Positions 8,836 to 18,618 of a stretch of 64,000 nucleotides of DNA are shown piece after piece (position 1 is the first letter of the stretch; every line of letters begins with the position of its first letter). A program made the translations under genes and the position numbers. This DNA comes from Streptococcus sp. A12 (lineage in GTDB: Bacteria > Bacillota > Bacilli > Lactobacillales > Streptococcaceae). The stretch covers positions 1 through 64,000 of the forward strand of contig NZ_CAJPOU010000001.1 in the NCBI RefSeq assembly GCF_905372335.1, written 5' to 3'. The notes beneath the pieces are model-generated. The model was not told the DNA's origin. It saw only the letters and a program-made list of their open reading frames with translations, and made no database searches.

Positions 8836-11800
8836 ATGGCAAAATTAATTCCTGGGAAAATCCGTTCAGAAGGAATTCTTCTTTATGAAAACGGAAAAGT
8901 AACCCTACAGGAAATGAAGAATCAGTACCTCTATTTTAGAATTGAAAATGAGTCCCTCCGCTATAGTCTAGATGATCAAGCAATTTTTTGTAGTTGTGAG
9001 TTTTTCCAGAAGAAAAAATTCTGTGTGCATTTAGCCGCAGGAGAAGCCTTTTTAAAAAATGATGAAGAAGGGAAGGAACTCTTGCTTGGTTTGGAGCAAG
9101 ATGCAACAGAAAGTCAAGAAACAAAGGAAAAAGTATCTTTTGGAAGTTTGTTTTTAGATCAAGTCCTACCAAAAATTGAAAGCAAAGAAGTCCGATTTGG
9201 TCTCTCAGCAACCGGTCATATAGACGACTTTTCCGGTCAGTTTTTGTGGACCCTACGTATCTATCGTAGACCGGATGAGAGATCTTATGTGGTGCGGGAT
9301 GTTGTAGCTTTCTTGCAAGCTATCAGAAAACAGTCCCATTTTGCGATTGGAAAAAGTTATTACGAGCCGATTTCCTATGCAGCCTTTGACCCTGAGAGTC
9401 GTGCCTTGATTCGATTCTTAGAAGGCTTGTTATCGGGAGATACGGTGCATGATGCCCTCTTCTTTCCAAATGGTGGACGTCATCTTTACTTTCCAATGAG
9501 CTTCTTTGAAGAAGCTGTGCAATTATTGATGGACCTACCGTCCTTTACCCTTGAAGTTGGACTGGATACCTATCAGGAAGTATTCTTTCAAGAACTCCAG
9601 GAAGATTCCGGCTTGTTTTCTTTCCAAGTAGTGGAAATGAAGGAGTTTATCGAACTACAGGTCCAAGTGGCTTCTTATAAAATGGTGGAAGGTCGCTTTC
9701 TTTTGGCGAATGGTCATTTTTACCAAATATCACCGCTTCAAAAGATTTTGATTGAGGCTGTGCAGAGTTTACCCCTTTCCAGTGATCAGAAAAGACATGT
9801 TCAATTTGATTTGTCTGATCAGACCAAATTAACCTATAGCTTAGAGCAATTCAGGAAAATTGGTGAGGTGAAAGCACCAAGTAATTTCTATATTCACGAT
9901 TTTCAACCTCACTTTGCTTTTGATTTATCGGAGCAAGGAGAAGTGCTACTGGATCTAGTTTTTGTCTACGAGGACCGCATCGTTCGATCTGAGAAAGAAC
10001 TTAAGGATCTGCCTTATTCCAGTAATTTTGATAAGGAACGTTTGGTTTTTGAAACCATCTTGACAGCTGGCTTTACCAATCAATTTCAATCCAAACGAGC
10101 TCCCCTCCTTCCCAAGCAGATCTATCCCTTCTTTCAGCGGACCCTTCCCTTGTTTGAAGAACTGGGAGAGGTCGAAGTTTCGGACAAGTTGTTAGACTTG
10201 TATCAGGTTGAAAAGCCGACGATTGCTATTCAAACCAGTGGTCGCCTCCTTGAGATTGGTTTTGAATTTGACTCCATTGATCCCTCTGAGATTGAGCAAG
10301 TTATGAGTGCCTTGGTTGAGAAGAATGACTATTATATCAGTCAATCAGGAAAGGTTCTAATCTTTGATGAAGAAACCAAGCGGATCAGTCAGACCTTATT
10401 GAATCTTCGTGCAAAGAAGACAAAAACAGGTCAGTTACAAACCAATCGCATTGCAGCATTCCAGCTCTCCCAGTTATTTGAGTCAGCTGACAATGTCCAA
10501 TTTTCTGAAGAGTTTCGTCACTTGGCTCATGATTTGATTCATCCAGAGCAATTTCCATTAGGTAAGCTACAAGTAACTGCTAAACTTCGAGATTATCAGG
10601 AAGTCGGAGTCCGCTGGCTATCCATGCTCAATCACTATGGTTTTGGGGGGATTTTGGCAGATGATATGGGGCTTGGAAAGACCCTCCAGACCATTGCCTT
10701 TCTCTCAAGTGTTGCGACGGCGGATTCTAAGATTTTGATTTTAGCCCCATCTAGTCTAATCTATAATTGGAAAGAGGAATTCGAAAAGTTTGCTCCACAA
10801 ATGGAAGTGGAGGTCATCTATGGCCTCAAAGCAAGTCGAGACGAGGTGATTGCAAGCAACCCTCAGGTAGCAATTACCAGTTACGCTTCCTTCCGCCAGG
10901 ACGTAGAGCAATACGAAAAAAATCAGTACCAATATTTAATCTTGGATGAAGCCCAGGTCATGAAAAATTCCCAAACCAAGATTGCTCAATACTTACGGAA
11001 ATTCGATGTTCCTCATACCTTTGCTTTGTCGGGAACGCCAATAGAAAACCATGTAGAGGAACTCTGGTCGATTTTCCAAATTGTTCTTCCTGGTTTGTTT
11101 CCGGGTAAAAAAGAATTTAAACAATTGAGTCCAGCGACTATTTCTCAATACGTCAAGCCCTTTATCATGAGACGGAAAAAAAGTGAAGTCTTGCAGGAGC
11201 TTCCAGATTTGATTGAGATGACCTATAAGAATGAATTGGCTGACGATCAAAAAACGATCTATTTAGCCCAGTTGAAGCAAATGCAAGACCGCATTCTAAG
11301 CTCTTCTGAAGAGGAACTCAATCGCAGTAAGATGGAAATCTTATCTGGTTTGATGCGTCTTCGTCAGATTTGTGATACTCCATCCCTCTTTTTAGAGGAC
11401 TATACTGGAGAAAGTGGGAAGCTGGATAGCCTTCGAGAATTGCTAGAGCAGATCAAAGATGGAAACCAACGAGTGTTGATCTTCTCACAATTTAGGGGCA
11501 TGTTGGATATCATTGAAAAAGAGTTGGATGCTCTGAAGATGACTTCGTTTAAAATCACAGGATCTACGCCAGCTAATGAGCGCCAAGATATGACTAACGC
11601 ATTTAACTCCGGTCAAGGGGATGCCTTTCTCATTTCCTTGAAAGCAGGTGGAGTTGGCTTGAATTTGACAGGTGCTGACACGGTTATTTTAGTTGACCTA
11701 TGGTGGAACCCTGCGGTAGAAGATCAAGCCATTGGTCGTGCCCATCGAATGGGACAAGATAAGAATGTTGAGGTTTACCGAATGATTACTCGTGGGACCA

Positions 11801-11931
11801 TCGAAGAAAAAATTCAAGAGCTCCAGACCAGTAAACGTCATTTAGTTTCTACCATATTAGATGGTACCGAAACGCGCTCCAGTCTTTCTATTGAAGAAAT
11901 TCGGGAAATTTTGGGTATTTCGGTAGAATAA
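8836..11931 (+). CDS. SNF2-family helicase with SWIM zinc finger
   Basis: A DNA-dependent ATPase of the bacterial SNF2/RapA-like superfamily 2 group. An N-terminal SWIM zinc finger is visible (Cys52-x-Cys54 ... Cys63-x-His65), followed by a long SNF2-associated region. The helicase core has Walker A DDMGLGKT at 609-616, motif II DEAQ at 704-707 in place of DEAH, SGTPIENH (motif III), and the C-terminal motifs LISLKAGGVGLNLT and QAIGRAHRMGQ. The likely task is remodelling protein-DNA or RNA polymerase complexes. The GTG at 8827 lies inside the ribosome site AAGGTGG, so the ATG at 8836 is chosen (1031 aa). Its place just before murC is conserved in streptococci as I recall. Confidence 0.88.
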   Translation: MAKLIPGKIRSEGILLYENGKVTLQEMKNQYLYFRIENESLRYSLDDQAIFCSCEFFQKKKFCVHLAAGEAFLKNDEEGKELLLGLEQDATESQETKEKVSFGSLFLDQVLPKIESKEVRFGLSATGHIDDFSGQFLWTLRIYRRPDERSYVVRDVVAFLQAIRKQSHFAIGKSYYEPISYAAFDPESRALIRFLEGLLSGDTVHDALFFPNGGRHLYFPMSFFEEAVQLLMDLPSFTLEVGLDTYQEVFFQELQEDSGLFSFQVVEMKEFIELQVQVASYKMVEGRFLLANGHFYQISPLQKILIEAVQSLPLSSDQKRHVQFDLSDQTKLTYSLEQFRKIGEVKAPSNFYIHDFQPHFAFDLSEQGEVLLDLVFVYEDRIVRSEKELKDLPYSSNFDKERLVFETILTAGFTNQFQSKRAPLLPKQIYPFFQRTLPLFEELGEVEVSDKLLDLYQVEKPTIAIQTSGRLLEIGFEFDSIDPSEIEQVMSALVEKNDYYISQSGKVLIFDEETKRISQTLLNLRAKKTKTGQLQTNRIAAFQLSQLFESADNVQFSEEFRHLAHDLIHPEQFPLGKLQVTAKLRDYQEVGVRWLSMLNHYGFGGILADDMGLGKTLQTIAFLSSVATADSKILILAPSSLIYNWKEEFEKFAPQMEVEVIYGLKASRDEVIASNPQVAITSYASFRQDVEQYEKNQYQYLILDEAQVMKNSQTKIAQYLRKFDVPHTFALSGTPIENHVEELWSIFQIVLPGLFPGKKEFKQLSPATISQYVKPFIMRRKKSEVLQELPDLIEMTYKNELADDQKTIYLAQLKQMQDRILSSSEEELNRSKMEILSGLMRLRQICDTPSLFLEDYTGESGKLDSLRELLEQIKDGNQRVLIFSQFRGMLDIIEKELDALKMTSFKITGSTPANERQDMTNAFNSGQGDAFLISLKAGGVGLNLTGADTVILVDLWWNPAVEDQAIGRAHRMGQDKNVEVYRMITRGTIEEKIQELQTSKRHLVSTILDGTETRSSLSIEEIREILGISVE

Positions 11932-11932
11932 C

Positions 11933-11960
11933 TTGAAAAATAAAATGAATAGTTTATAAT
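11933..11960 (+). promoter_or_regulatory. Promoter before the murC-linked gene
   Basis: TTGAAA at 11933-11938 and TATAAT at 11955-11960 are 16 bp apart. It begins directly behind the SNF2 stop codon, so the murC group can be transcribed separately. Confidence 0.65.
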
Positions 11961-11988
11961 TAATGAAGTGTCGAAAGGAAGAAATAGG

Positions 11989-12657
11989 ATGACGGATAAG
12001 CATTTCCCTCAAGTAGCAGATGATGAATTGATGCTAACTCAAATGCCCCATATGAATTTATATGATGATGGGGACTTCATTAGTAATATTCTTGGGGAGT
12101 ATACAGATAAAAACTATTTAGAATGGGAGCCGATTGCTACTAGAAAGGTAGCAGAGCAACCTTATCAAAAAAATCTACAAAAATCCCTTCAAAAACCATT
12201 TGAAGTGCCTAAGTCAAGAAGGCAGCCAATGACTCCTGATTTCAAGGAGCCTGTTGATAAAAAGAGCCCGGCGAATCGCTACGCAGAGGAAGCTCGGGAA
12301 GCAGCGCGTGCCGATTTGAAAAAGAAGCGGACGGCTCCGTATTTAACAGCAGATATTGCATCTAAACCCAATCGTAAAAAATTCACCCCTTCTTTCATGC
12401 CAAAAGGGAAGCCGACAGCTCCTTTTCAAAAAGAAAATCCAGGTGAATTGATCAAATATGGTGAGCGACTGAAACAAGAGCAATTGATACTTTTAGAAGG
12501 TGCTGAGGAACATCCAGTTCAAGAATCCCACCAAGAAGAGAAACCCCAAAAAAATAATTTTGATTTCTTGAAAAAGAGTCAAATCTATAACAAGGATCAA
12601 CAAAACATTCCAACGAGACTCATTAAACAAGAACTCAATGTGACCAATCTGGACTAG
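11989..12657 (+). CDS. Conserved hypothetical protein upstream of murC
   Basis: A 222-residue hydrophilic protein rich in Lys, Gln, Pro and Glu with no membrane segment, signal or motif I recognise. An acidic start ([21 protein letters not shown]) is followed by a long basic, probably disordered stretch ([11 protein letters not shown]... [10 protein letters not shown]) and a short acidic C-terminus. AAAGGAAG at 11974-11981 selects the ATG at 11989 over an in-frame GTG at 11968. It ends 14 bp before murC, and the pair looks cotranscribed, so a role linked to cell-wall synthesis or division is possible but unproven. Confidence 0.75.
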   Translation: MTDKHFPQVADDELMLTQMPHMNLYDDGDFISNILGEYTDKNYLEWEPIATRKVAEQPYQKNLQKSLQKPFEVPKSRRQPMTPDFKEPVDKKSPANRYAEEAREAARADLKKKRTAPYLTADIASKPNRKKFTPSFMPKGKPTAPFQKENPGELIKYGERLKQEQLILLEGAEEHPVQESHQEEKPQKNNFDFLKKSQIYNKDQQNIPTRLIKQELNVTNLD

Positions 12658-12671
12658 CGAGAGGAGAAACT

Positions 12672-14006
12672 ATGTCAAAAACATTTCATTTTATCGGAAT
12701 AAAAGGAGCTGGTATGAGTGCCTTGGCTCTCATGCTCCATCAGATGGGACACACTGTACAAGGATCTGATGTAGAGAAATATTACTTTACTCAAAGAGGT
12801 CTAGAACAAGCAGGGATTACCATCCTACCATTCAGCGAAGAAAATCTTACTGGAGATCAAATCTTGATCGCTGGAAATGCCTTTAAACCTGAGAACAACG
12901 TAGAGATTGCTTATGCAGATGCTCAAGGCTATACCTATCAACGCTACCATGAATTCTTGGGTGAATTTATGCGTGATTTTGTCAGCATGGGAGTAGCAGG
13001 AGCTCACGGGAAAACCTCTACTACAGGGATTTTGTCTCACGTTCTGTCTAATATCACAGATACTAGCTATTTGATTGGGGATGGAACTGGTCGTGGTTCG
13101 AAAGGTGCTAAGTACTTTGTCTTTGAATCAGACGAGTACGAACGTCACTTCATGCCTTACCACCCAGAGTATTCAATCATCACCAATATTGACTTTGACC
13201 ATCCTGATTACTTTACTGGCTTAGAAGATGTCTTTAATGCCTTCAATGATTATGCCAAACAAATTTCCAAAGCCTTGTTCATCTATGGTGAAGATCCTGA
13301 ACTTCGTCGGATCACAGCCAAGGCTCCGATTTACTACTATGGATTTGAAAAAGAAGGCAATGATTTTGTAGCCAGTGATCTCTTGCGTTCTACTACGGGA
13401 TCAATCTTTAGTGTTCACTTCCGTGGAGAAGATTTGGGACAATTCCAAATCCCATCCTTTGGACGTCACAATATCATGAATGCAACAGCAGTCGTTGGTT
13501 TGCTTTATATAGCTGGATTCGATCTTGATTTGGTTCGGGAACACTTAAAAACATTTGGTGGGGTCAAACGTCGCTTTACAGAAAAGATTGTCAACGATAC
13601 CGTCATCATTGATGACTTTGCCCACCATCCAACTGAGATTATTGCCACTTTGGATGCGGCCCGTCAAAAATACCCAAGTAAGGAAATCGTAGCGGTCTTC
13701 CAACCTCATACCTTTACTCGGACGATTGCCCTCTTGGATGAGTTTGCGGATGCCTTGAACCAGGCAGATGCGGTCTACTTGGCACAGATTTATGGATCAG
13801 CTCGCGAAGTGGATCATGGGGATGTCAAAGTCGAAGATCTAGAAGAAAAAATTATCAAGAAATCCGGTGTGATTACAGCTGAAAATGTTTCTCCACTCTT
13901 GGATTATGACAATGCTGTTTATGTCTTCATGGGAGCAGGAGATATCCAGACCTATGAATATTCATTTGAACGTTTGCTTGGGAACTTGACCAATAACGTT
14001 CAATAA
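12672..14006 (+). CDS. murC: UDP-N-acetylmuramate--L-alanine ligase MurC
   Basis: MurC adds L-alanine to UDP-MurNAc, the first amino acid of the peptidoglycan stem peptide, in the cytoplasm. The N-terminal UDP-binding [11 protein letters not shown], the ATP-binding [13 protein letters not shown], the central [11 protein letters not shown] and the C-terminal [10 protein letters not shown] are all present. At 444 residues it is full length. GAGGAG lies 6-7 nt before the ATG. Two acetyltransferase genes follow at once. Confidence 0.97.
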   Translation: MSKTFHFIGIKGAGMSALALMLHQMGHTVQGSDVEKYYFTQRGLEQAGITILPFSEENLTGDQILIAGNAFKPENNVEIAYADAQGYTYQRYHEFLGEFMRDFVSMGVAGAHGKTSTTGILSHVLSNITDTSYLIGDGTGRGSKGAKYFVFESDEYERHFMPYHPEYSIITNIDFDHPDYFTGLEDVFNAFNDYAKQISKALFIYGEDPELRRITAKAPIYYYGFEKEGNDFVASDLLRSTTGSIFSVHFRGEDLGQFQIPSFGRHNIMNATAVVGLLYIAGFDLDLVREHLKTFGGVKRRFTEKIVNDTVIIDDFAHHPTEIIATLDAARQKYPSKEIVAVFQPHTFTRTIALLDEFADALNQADAVYLAQIYGSAREVDHGDVKVEDLEEKIIKKSGVITAENVSPLLDYDNAVYVFMGAGDIQTYEYSFERLLGNLTNNVQ

Positions 14007-14015
14007 GGAGATACC

Positions 14016-14444
14016 ATGCAACCAAGCGTTAGGATTCGGTTTGCTAAAGAAAATGATTGGGATGAGATCGAACAGATCACGTCCCAAAATTTTTCTTTTC
14101 AAAGAGAGAAGCTACAAGAACTGAATGGGTTTAGGACCCTGGTCTTGGAATTTGAAGGGCGAGTGATTGGAACTTGCCTGATTCAGATGGATGAACAATT
14201 CGAGAATCCCTCTTTAAAATTATTGTGGTTGGAAATTCTTCCAGACTTTAGAAAACAAGGGTTTGGCACCTTGCTACTCGCCACACTCAAGTCTCTTGTA
14301 GCTCAAGAATCCTTGTTAGAGATCCATGTGACCTGCCAGGAGGAGTTGATTCCGTATTTTGAAATGAATGATTTCCAACTAGAGATAGGGGATAAGGAAG
14401 AAGGAGTTGAGGGGTATCAACTAATGTGGTACTTGCCCCTATAG
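14016..14444 (+). CDS. GNAT-family N-acetyltransferase
   Basis: A 142-residue protein with the GNAT fold: the central LWLEILPDFRKQGFGTLLLATL matches motif A, whose R/Q-x-x-G-x-G/A loop binds acetyl-CoA pyrophosphate. The N-terminus (VRIRFAKENDWDEIEQI) is the usual first strand and helix. The acceptor is unknown. It starts 9 bp after murC with GGAG before the ATG and is followed 12 bp on by a second GNAT gene, so the two look like an old tandem pair that has diverged. Confidence 0.85.
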   Translation: MQPSVRIRFAKENDWDEIEQITSQNFSFQREKLQELNGFRTLVLEFEGRVIGTCLIQMDEQFENPSLKLLWLEILPDFRKQGFGTLLLATLKSLVAQESLLEIHVTCQEELIPYFEMNDFQLEIGDKEEGVEGYQLMWYLPL

Positions 14445-14456
14445 AAAGGAAGAAAA

Positions 14457-14957
14457 ATGAACATTCGTCGTGCAACTATTGATGATTTAAAAGCCATCGT
14501 TGCCATAGAACTAGAAAATTTTAGTCCAGAAGAAGCAATAGATAAGACAGTGCTTGCAAAACATATTGAAACGTTTAATAATAGCTTTATAGTCGCTGAA
14601 AAGGATGGCCAAATTCTTGGCTATCTAGAAGGCCCAGTGACACAAACTAGATATGTTGATGACCATTCTTTTACGGCAGACGTAAAGGACGAGTCCCATC
14701 TACCAGGAGGTTATATTACCCTTACGAGTCTTTCGATTTCTCAGTCTGCCCAAGGTTTAGGAGTTGGGAAAGCACTACTTGAAGCCATGAAGAATCTTGC
14801 CTTAGAAGAAGGACGGGAAGGGGTTAGTTTGACCTGTCATGATTACTTGATTGAGTATTATGAAAGGAACGGCTTTGTAAACGAAGGACGCTCGGCCTCT
14901 AACTATGCTGGGGAAGTCTGGTACGATTTAGTATGGGAGGTCCCATCAAGTAACTGA
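14457..14957 (+). CDS. GNAT-family N-acetyltransferase
   Basis: A 166-residue acetyltransferase. It begins MNIRRATIDDLKAIVAIE and carries the acetyl-CoA loop in SISQSAQGLGVGKALLEAM; the ending EYYERNGFVNEGRSASNYAGEVWYDLVWE is typical of small GNAT enzymes that modify free amines or peptides. The substrate cannot be read from sequence. It is the last gene before the terminator at 14959. Confidence 0.87.
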   Translation: MNIRRATIDDLKAIVAIELENFSPEEAIDKTVLAKHIETFNNSFIVAEKDGQILGYLEGPVTQTRYVDDHSFTADVKDESHLPGGYITLTSLSISQSAQGLGVGKALLEAMKNLALEEGREGVSLTCHDYLIEYYERNGFVNEGRSASNYAGEVWYDLVWEVPSSN

Positions 14958-14958
14958 T

Positions 14959-15000
14959 CAATAGGATTTAAGGCCCTCAAGCCTCGTTCCTATTGCTTTT
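14959..15000 (+). terminator. Intrinsic terminator
   Basis: CAATAGGA (14959-14966) pairs with TCCTATTG (14988-14995), with an inner AGGC/GCCT, then CTTTT. Its right arm and T tract contain the -35 region of the next promoter. Confidence 0.75.
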
Positions 15001-15021
15001 CTATCCCTTTTAAGATATAAT
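14993..15021 (+). promoter_or_regulatory. Promoter of mltG
   Basis: TTGCTT (14993-14998) and TATAAT (15016-15021) with a 17-bp spacer. The -35 box is embedded in the terminator of the preceding operon. Confidence 0.7.
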
Positions 15022-15052
15022 ATTAAGGATTATGACAAGGGGGGTCAAGTAT

Positions 15053-16630
15053 TTGACTGAAAACCAACAAGAGAATGAGAAATTATTAAGCTTCAAAGAG
15101 CGGATTCTCCGTGATCTTGAAGAAGCCAATAAACAGATTGTACAGGTAAAAAAAGAAAATGACTTACCTGTTCAAGAAATCACTATTCCAGAAATCAAAG
15201 AAGACGAGACGGAAGGGGCACTTTCTGAGCTTGTGTCAGAAGAGTCCGAAGTTCAGGAAACCGTAGAGATTCCAGAGAAAGTAGAAAAAGTAGAAGTACC
15301 AGAGGTTACAGAGGTTCCTGCAATTCAGGAAGTAGCCGAAGAGAACCAAGAAGAAACACCTCTACCAATCAAAGAGCCAACTCGAGAAGCAGAAAGCTCA
15401 AGTCAGCCTGTGGCTGTTTCGAGAAAAGAAAAACCTGTATCTAGTTTTTCGCGCAAGGATCGGGATCAACGCGTTCAGAAAAAGAAAAAGCAGAACACCA
15501 TTGCGAAACGAATCGTCTTGACGGTTCTAGGAATTCTTTTTGTCTTAATGGTTGCAACTGGAATTTTTGCAGTGACCTATGTTCAATCTAACTTAAATGC
15601 TATGGATGCCAAGGCTACAGAGTTTGTAACCGTTGAAATTCCTGCTGGTTCTAGCAATCGTGAAATTGGGACTATTTTGGAGAAAAAAGGCTTGATTAAG
15701 AATGGCCAGTTCTTCAACTATTACACCAAGTTCAAGAATTATGGGAACTTCCAATCCGGTTATTTCAATCTTCAAAAAAGTATGGATCTCGATACCATTA
15801 TTCAAAAATTGCAAGAGCAAGGATCTAAAACTCCGGAACCACCAGTCTTAGGAAAAATTACAATTCCTGAGGGCTACACGATTGATCAAATCGCGGAAGT
15901 GGTTTCTGTGGATGCGAGCTCCAAATCTGGTGCCAAGACTCCGTATACGCAAGAAAAATTCCTAAAAGTCATCCAAGATGATGCCTTTATTGAAAAGATG
16001 GTAGCCAAATATCCTAAGTTACTAGCAACCTTGCCGTCCAAAGAAAGTGGCGTACGCTACCGCTTGGAGGGATATCTCTTCCCAGCTACTTATGGCTATG
16101 GAAAAGATAGTAAAATGGAAGATCTTGTAGACCAGATGTTAGCTGCAATGGACCAAAATCTTTCAGCCTACTATGATACCATGGAAGCTAAAAATATTGA
16201 TGTCAATGAGGCATTGACGCTGGCTTCTTTGATTGAAAAAGAAGGTGCTACCGATAAAGATCGCAAGGATATTGCAAGCGTCTTTTATAACCGTTTGAAT
16301 CAAGACATGCCTCTTCAAAGTAATATTGCCATCTTGTACGCACAAGGTCAATTAGGCAAGAAGACGACTCTAAAAGAAGACGCAACGATTGACACCAATA
16401 TTGATTCACCTTATAATATCTACAAGAATACTGGTTTGATGCCTGGTCCAGTAGATAGTCCAGGGGTATCTGCAATTGAAGCAGCCGTTAACCCAAGCAA
16501 GACAGACTACCTCTACTTTGTAGCAAATGTAGAGACTGGGGAAGTCTATTTTGCAAAAACTTATGAGGAACACACTAAAAACGTGGAAGAACACGTGAAT
16601 AGCAAATTAACAGAAAGCAGCTCAAACTAA
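15053..16630 (+). CDS. mltG: Endolytic murein transglycosylase MltG
   Basis: MltG is a membrane-anchored lytic transglycosylase that cuts nascent glycan strands and is tied to peripheral peptidoglycan synthesis in streptococci. An acidic cytoplasmic region of about 140 residues rich in Glu/Val/Pro repeats precedes a basic patch and one membrane helix (IVLTVLGILFVLMVATGIFA). The LysM-like segment and the YceG catalytic domain follow, with the catalytic Glu in LASLIEKEGATDKDRKDIASVFYNRL. The ATG at 15032 lies before the SD AAGGGGGG (15037-15044), so the TTG at 15053 is the likely start (525 aa); pneumococcal MltG starts at the equivalent place as far as I recall. Confidence 0.92.
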   Translation: MTENQQENEKLLSFKERILRDLEEANKQIVQVKKENDLPVQEITIPEIKEDETEGALSELVSEESEVQETVEIPEKVEKVEVPEVTEVPAIQEVAEENQEETPLPIKEPTREAESSSQPVAVSRKEKPVSSFSRKDRDQRVQKKKKQNTIAKRIVLTVLGILFVLMVATGIFAVTYVQSNLNAMDAKATEFVTVEIPAGSSNREIGTILEKKGLIKNGQFFNYYTKFKNYGNFQSGYFNLQKSMDLDTIIQKLQEQGSKTPEPPVLGKITIPEGYTIDQIAEVVSVDASSKSGAKTPYTQEKFLKVIQDDAFIEKMVAKYPKLLATLPSKESGVRYRLEGYLFPATYGYGKDSKMEDLVDQMLAAMDQNLSAYYDTMEAKNIDVNEALTLASLIEKEGATDKDRKDIASVFYNRLNQDMPLQSNIAILYAQGQLGKKTTLKEDATIDTNIDSPYNIYKNTGLMPGPVDSPGVSAIEAAVNPSKTDYLYFVANVETGEVYFAKTYEEHTKNVEEHVNSKLTESSSN

Positions 16631-16633
16631 GGA

Positions 16634-16657
16634 GGATGTGGCATGCCACACCTTTTT
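16634..16657 (+). terminator. Intrinsic terminator/attenuator between mltG and greA
   Basis: TGTGGC (16637-16642) pairs with GCCACA (16645-16650), flanked by AGG/CCT, then five T residues. Confidence 0.65.
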
Positions 16658-16690
16658 AGTTCGAAAAAATAATAGAAAAGAGAAAGAAAT

Positions 16691-17173
16691 ATGGCAGAAA
16701 AAACCTATCCAATGACCCTAGCTGAAAAGCAAAAGTTAGAACTAGAATTAGAAGAATTGAAATTAGTTCGTCGTCCAGAAGTTGTAGAGCGGATTAAAAT
16801 TGCTCGTTCTTACGGAGACCTTTCAGAAAACAGTGAATACGAAGCAGCTAAAGACGAACAGGCTTTTGTTGAAGGGCAAATCTCCAGCCTCGAAACAAAG
16901 ATACGTTATGCTGAAATTGTCGACAGCGATGCTGTCGCTGTTGATGAAGTAGCGATCGGAAAAACAGTTACCGTGCAAGAAATTGGCGAAGACGAAGAAG
17001 ATGTTTACATTATTGTTGGTTCAGCTGGAGCGGATGCTTTTGCTGGTAAGATCTCAAATGAAAGTCCAATCGGTCATGCCTTAATTGGTAACAAAACAGG
17101 GGACACTGTGACGATTGAAACTCCAGCAGGAAGCTACCAAGTGAAAATCTTAAACGTTGAAAAAACAGAATAA
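16691..17173 (+). CDS. greA: Transcription elongation factor GreA
   Basis: GreA rescues backtracked RNA polymerase by stimulating transcript cleavage. The N-terminal coiled coil carries the acidic tip and the signature [25 protein letters not shown] region (residues about 38-62), and the C-terminal FKBP-like domain ends with [23 protein letters not shown]. Length (160) is standard. An AGAAAGAAA ribosome site precedes the ATG. It may be read through from mltG, since no strong promoter of its own is seen. Confidence 0.97.
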   Translation: MAEKTYPMTLAEKQKLELELEELKLVRRPEVVERIKIARSYGDLSENSEYEAAKDEQAFVEGQISSLETKIRYAEIVDSDAVAVDEVAIGKTVTVQEIGEDEEDVYIIVGSAGADAFAGKISNESPIGHALIGNKTGDTVTIETPAGSYQVKILNVEKTE

Positions 17174-17203
17174 AAAATGAGAGTGAGTCACTCTCATTTT
17201 TTT
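17172..17203 (+). terminator. Intrinsic terminator of greA
   Basis: AAAATGAGAGTGA pairs with TCACTCTCATTTT, followed by a run of T residues. It is a strong terminator and works symmetrically. Confidence 0.88.
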
Positions 17204-17211
17204 GTAGAAAT

Positions 17212-17240
17212 GGAAAAGCCAAGATGATATCTCGGCCTTT
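17212..17240 (-). terminator. Terminator of yidC2
   Basis: On the minus strand GGCCGAGAT pairs imperfectly with ATCTTGGC and is followed by TTTT. It faces the greA terminator. Confidence 0.65.
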
Positions 17241-17249
17241 TTGCTAGTG

Positions 17250-18188
17250 TTAGTTACGGTTGCGTTGTTTTCCAGCGTTTCGTTTTTTGTTTCCGTTAGT
17301 TGGAAGGGAACGTTTAGCGTTGGTTGGATTAGTAGGTGTGATATCTTTTTTTACACGACGTCCATTGGATGCTGGAGCTTTTGGAGGGTTGTTTTTATAT
17401 TCCTCAGCAACTTGTTTCCGTAATCTTGGACGGATGAGGTAGTTGATGACAAATTGTTGAATAATCTGTACGAAACCACCGACTACCCAGTAGAGAGTGA
17501 CACCAGCTGGCGCCATCAAAGAGAAGACGGCAATCATAATTGGGCTTACGAGAGCTGTTTTCTTCATAGTTTCTCTTTGGTTTTCATCTTCGATACCATG
17601 GAGAGAGAGCATACTTTGAATGTAGTAAAGAACAGCAACAACTAAGGTTAAAGCAAGACTTTTTGAACCGAGACCAATACCAAGAAAAGAGTCCTTGCTA
17701 ATACCAGGAGTGTATTGAGCTGCAAAATAAAGGGCAGAGAAGAAAGGCATTTGAATCAACAAAGGCAAACAGCCAATGCCGCCGAATGGGCTGACACCAT
17801 TTGCTTTTTGAGCATCCATCAATTCAGAGTTGGCCAATAATTTCTCTTCTTGAGTCTCCGCATTTTTGATGCGTTCTTGGATCGGCGCAAAGATTGGTTT
17901 GAGGTAGTTCATCTTCTCAGACTGGTAGGTTGCTTTCCAAGATTGATAAATACCTAGAGGGAAGATGATGATTCGAACGATTACGGTTACTAAGATAATC
18001 CCCAGTCCAAAGCCAAGGCCAAGATCTGTCGCAAAGAAATTGATGGCTTCCCCCATCGGTTTTCCAATGAGGTTCCAGACGAAACCGGTTGGTTGTTTGG
18101 TTGTCTTGTCAATGCTGACACATCCTGTTAAGAGGAGGAGAGCAGACAAGCTGAGAGCAGCAAGTAGATAACGTTTATATTTTTTCAC
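17250..18188 (-). CDS. yidC2: Membrane protein insertase YidC2
   Basis: YidC/OxaA proteins insert membrane proteins with or without Sec. The protein has a lipoprotein signal with Cys23 in LLTGC and five hydrophobic segments, including the GLGIILVTVIVRIIIFPLGIYQSWKA helix with the conserved hydrophilic-groove Arg. A long basic, Asn-rich tail of about 55 residues (RRVKKDITPTNPTNAKRSLP...) is typical of the streptococcal YidC2 paralogue, which can contact ribosomes; that assignment rests on the tail and on the neighbouring acylphosphatase and methyltransferase genes. Length 312. Confidence 0.9.
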   Translation of the reverse strand: MKKYKRYLLAALSLSALLLLTGCVSIDKTTKQPTGFVWNLIGKPMGEAINFFATDLGLGFGLGIILVTVIVRIIIFPLGIYQSWKATYQSEKMNYLKPIFAPIQERIKNAETQEEKLLANSELMDAQKANGVSPFGGIGCLPLLIQMPFFSALYFAAQYTPGISKDSFLGIGLGSKSLALTLVVAVLYYIQSMLSLHGIEDENQRETMKKTALVSPIMIAVFSLMAPAGVTLYWVVGGFVQIIQQFVINYLIRPRLRKQVAEEYKNNPPKAPASNGRRVKKDITPTNPTNAKRSLPTNGNKKRNAGKQRNRN

Positions 18189-18266
18189 GAGTTATAATCC
18201 TTTAATTTTAAATAATACCTTTCTATTCTACTGTTTTTTTATCAAATTAACAATAGTTCTCTGGAC

Positions 18267-18545
18267 TTAATTTGAAATTTTAAAATCTTTGTAGGGTTCG
18301 AAGTTTGCCAGATGGACGTCCAGATAAGCAACCTTTGAAAAAGGAGTAGGACCTTTTCGTATTTCTTGGATAAATTTGGCCATGCGGGCATTGTCTTCAC
18401 AGGCCGCAAGGATAGTGACTGTGCCGTCATCATTGTTCCAGACCCGGCCTGTAATACCTCCAATATCTAATGCTAAGCTATAAACTCCCCAACGGAAGCC
18501 AACACCTTGAACCCGACCTTGGGCCGTCATTTCAACTTTTTGCAT
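18267..18545 (-). CDS. acyP: Acylphosphatase
   Basis: A 92-residue enzyme hydrolysing acyl phosphates. The signature MTAQGRVQGVGFRWGVY contains the phosphate-binding loop with its catalytic Arg, and WNNDDGTVTILAACED holds the catalytic Asn. The reading frame is open further upstream but the ATG at 18545, 5 nt after AGGAGGA, gives the family length exactly. It lies between yidC2 and a divergent TrmH-type gene. Confidence 0.93.
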   Translation of the reverse strand: MQKVEMTAQGRVQGVGFRWGVYSLALDIGGITGRVWNNDDGTVTILAACEDNARMAKFIQEIRKGPTPFSKVAYLDVHLANFEPYKDFKISN

Positions 18546-18603
18546 GCTTGTCCTCCTTGTGATGGAATTCCTACTCAGGACGGAGAAGCTCCTCCTGTGA
18601 ATG

Positions 18604-18612
18604 TGGTATAAT
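18604..18612 (+). promoter_or_regulatory. Extended -10 promoter of a probably leaderless gene
   Basis: TGgTATAAT ends 6 bases before the ATG of the methyltransferase, so transcription should begin at or next to the A of the start codon. No ribosome-binding sequence can fit between them. Confidence 0.65.
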
Positions 18613-18618
18613 AGTCTT

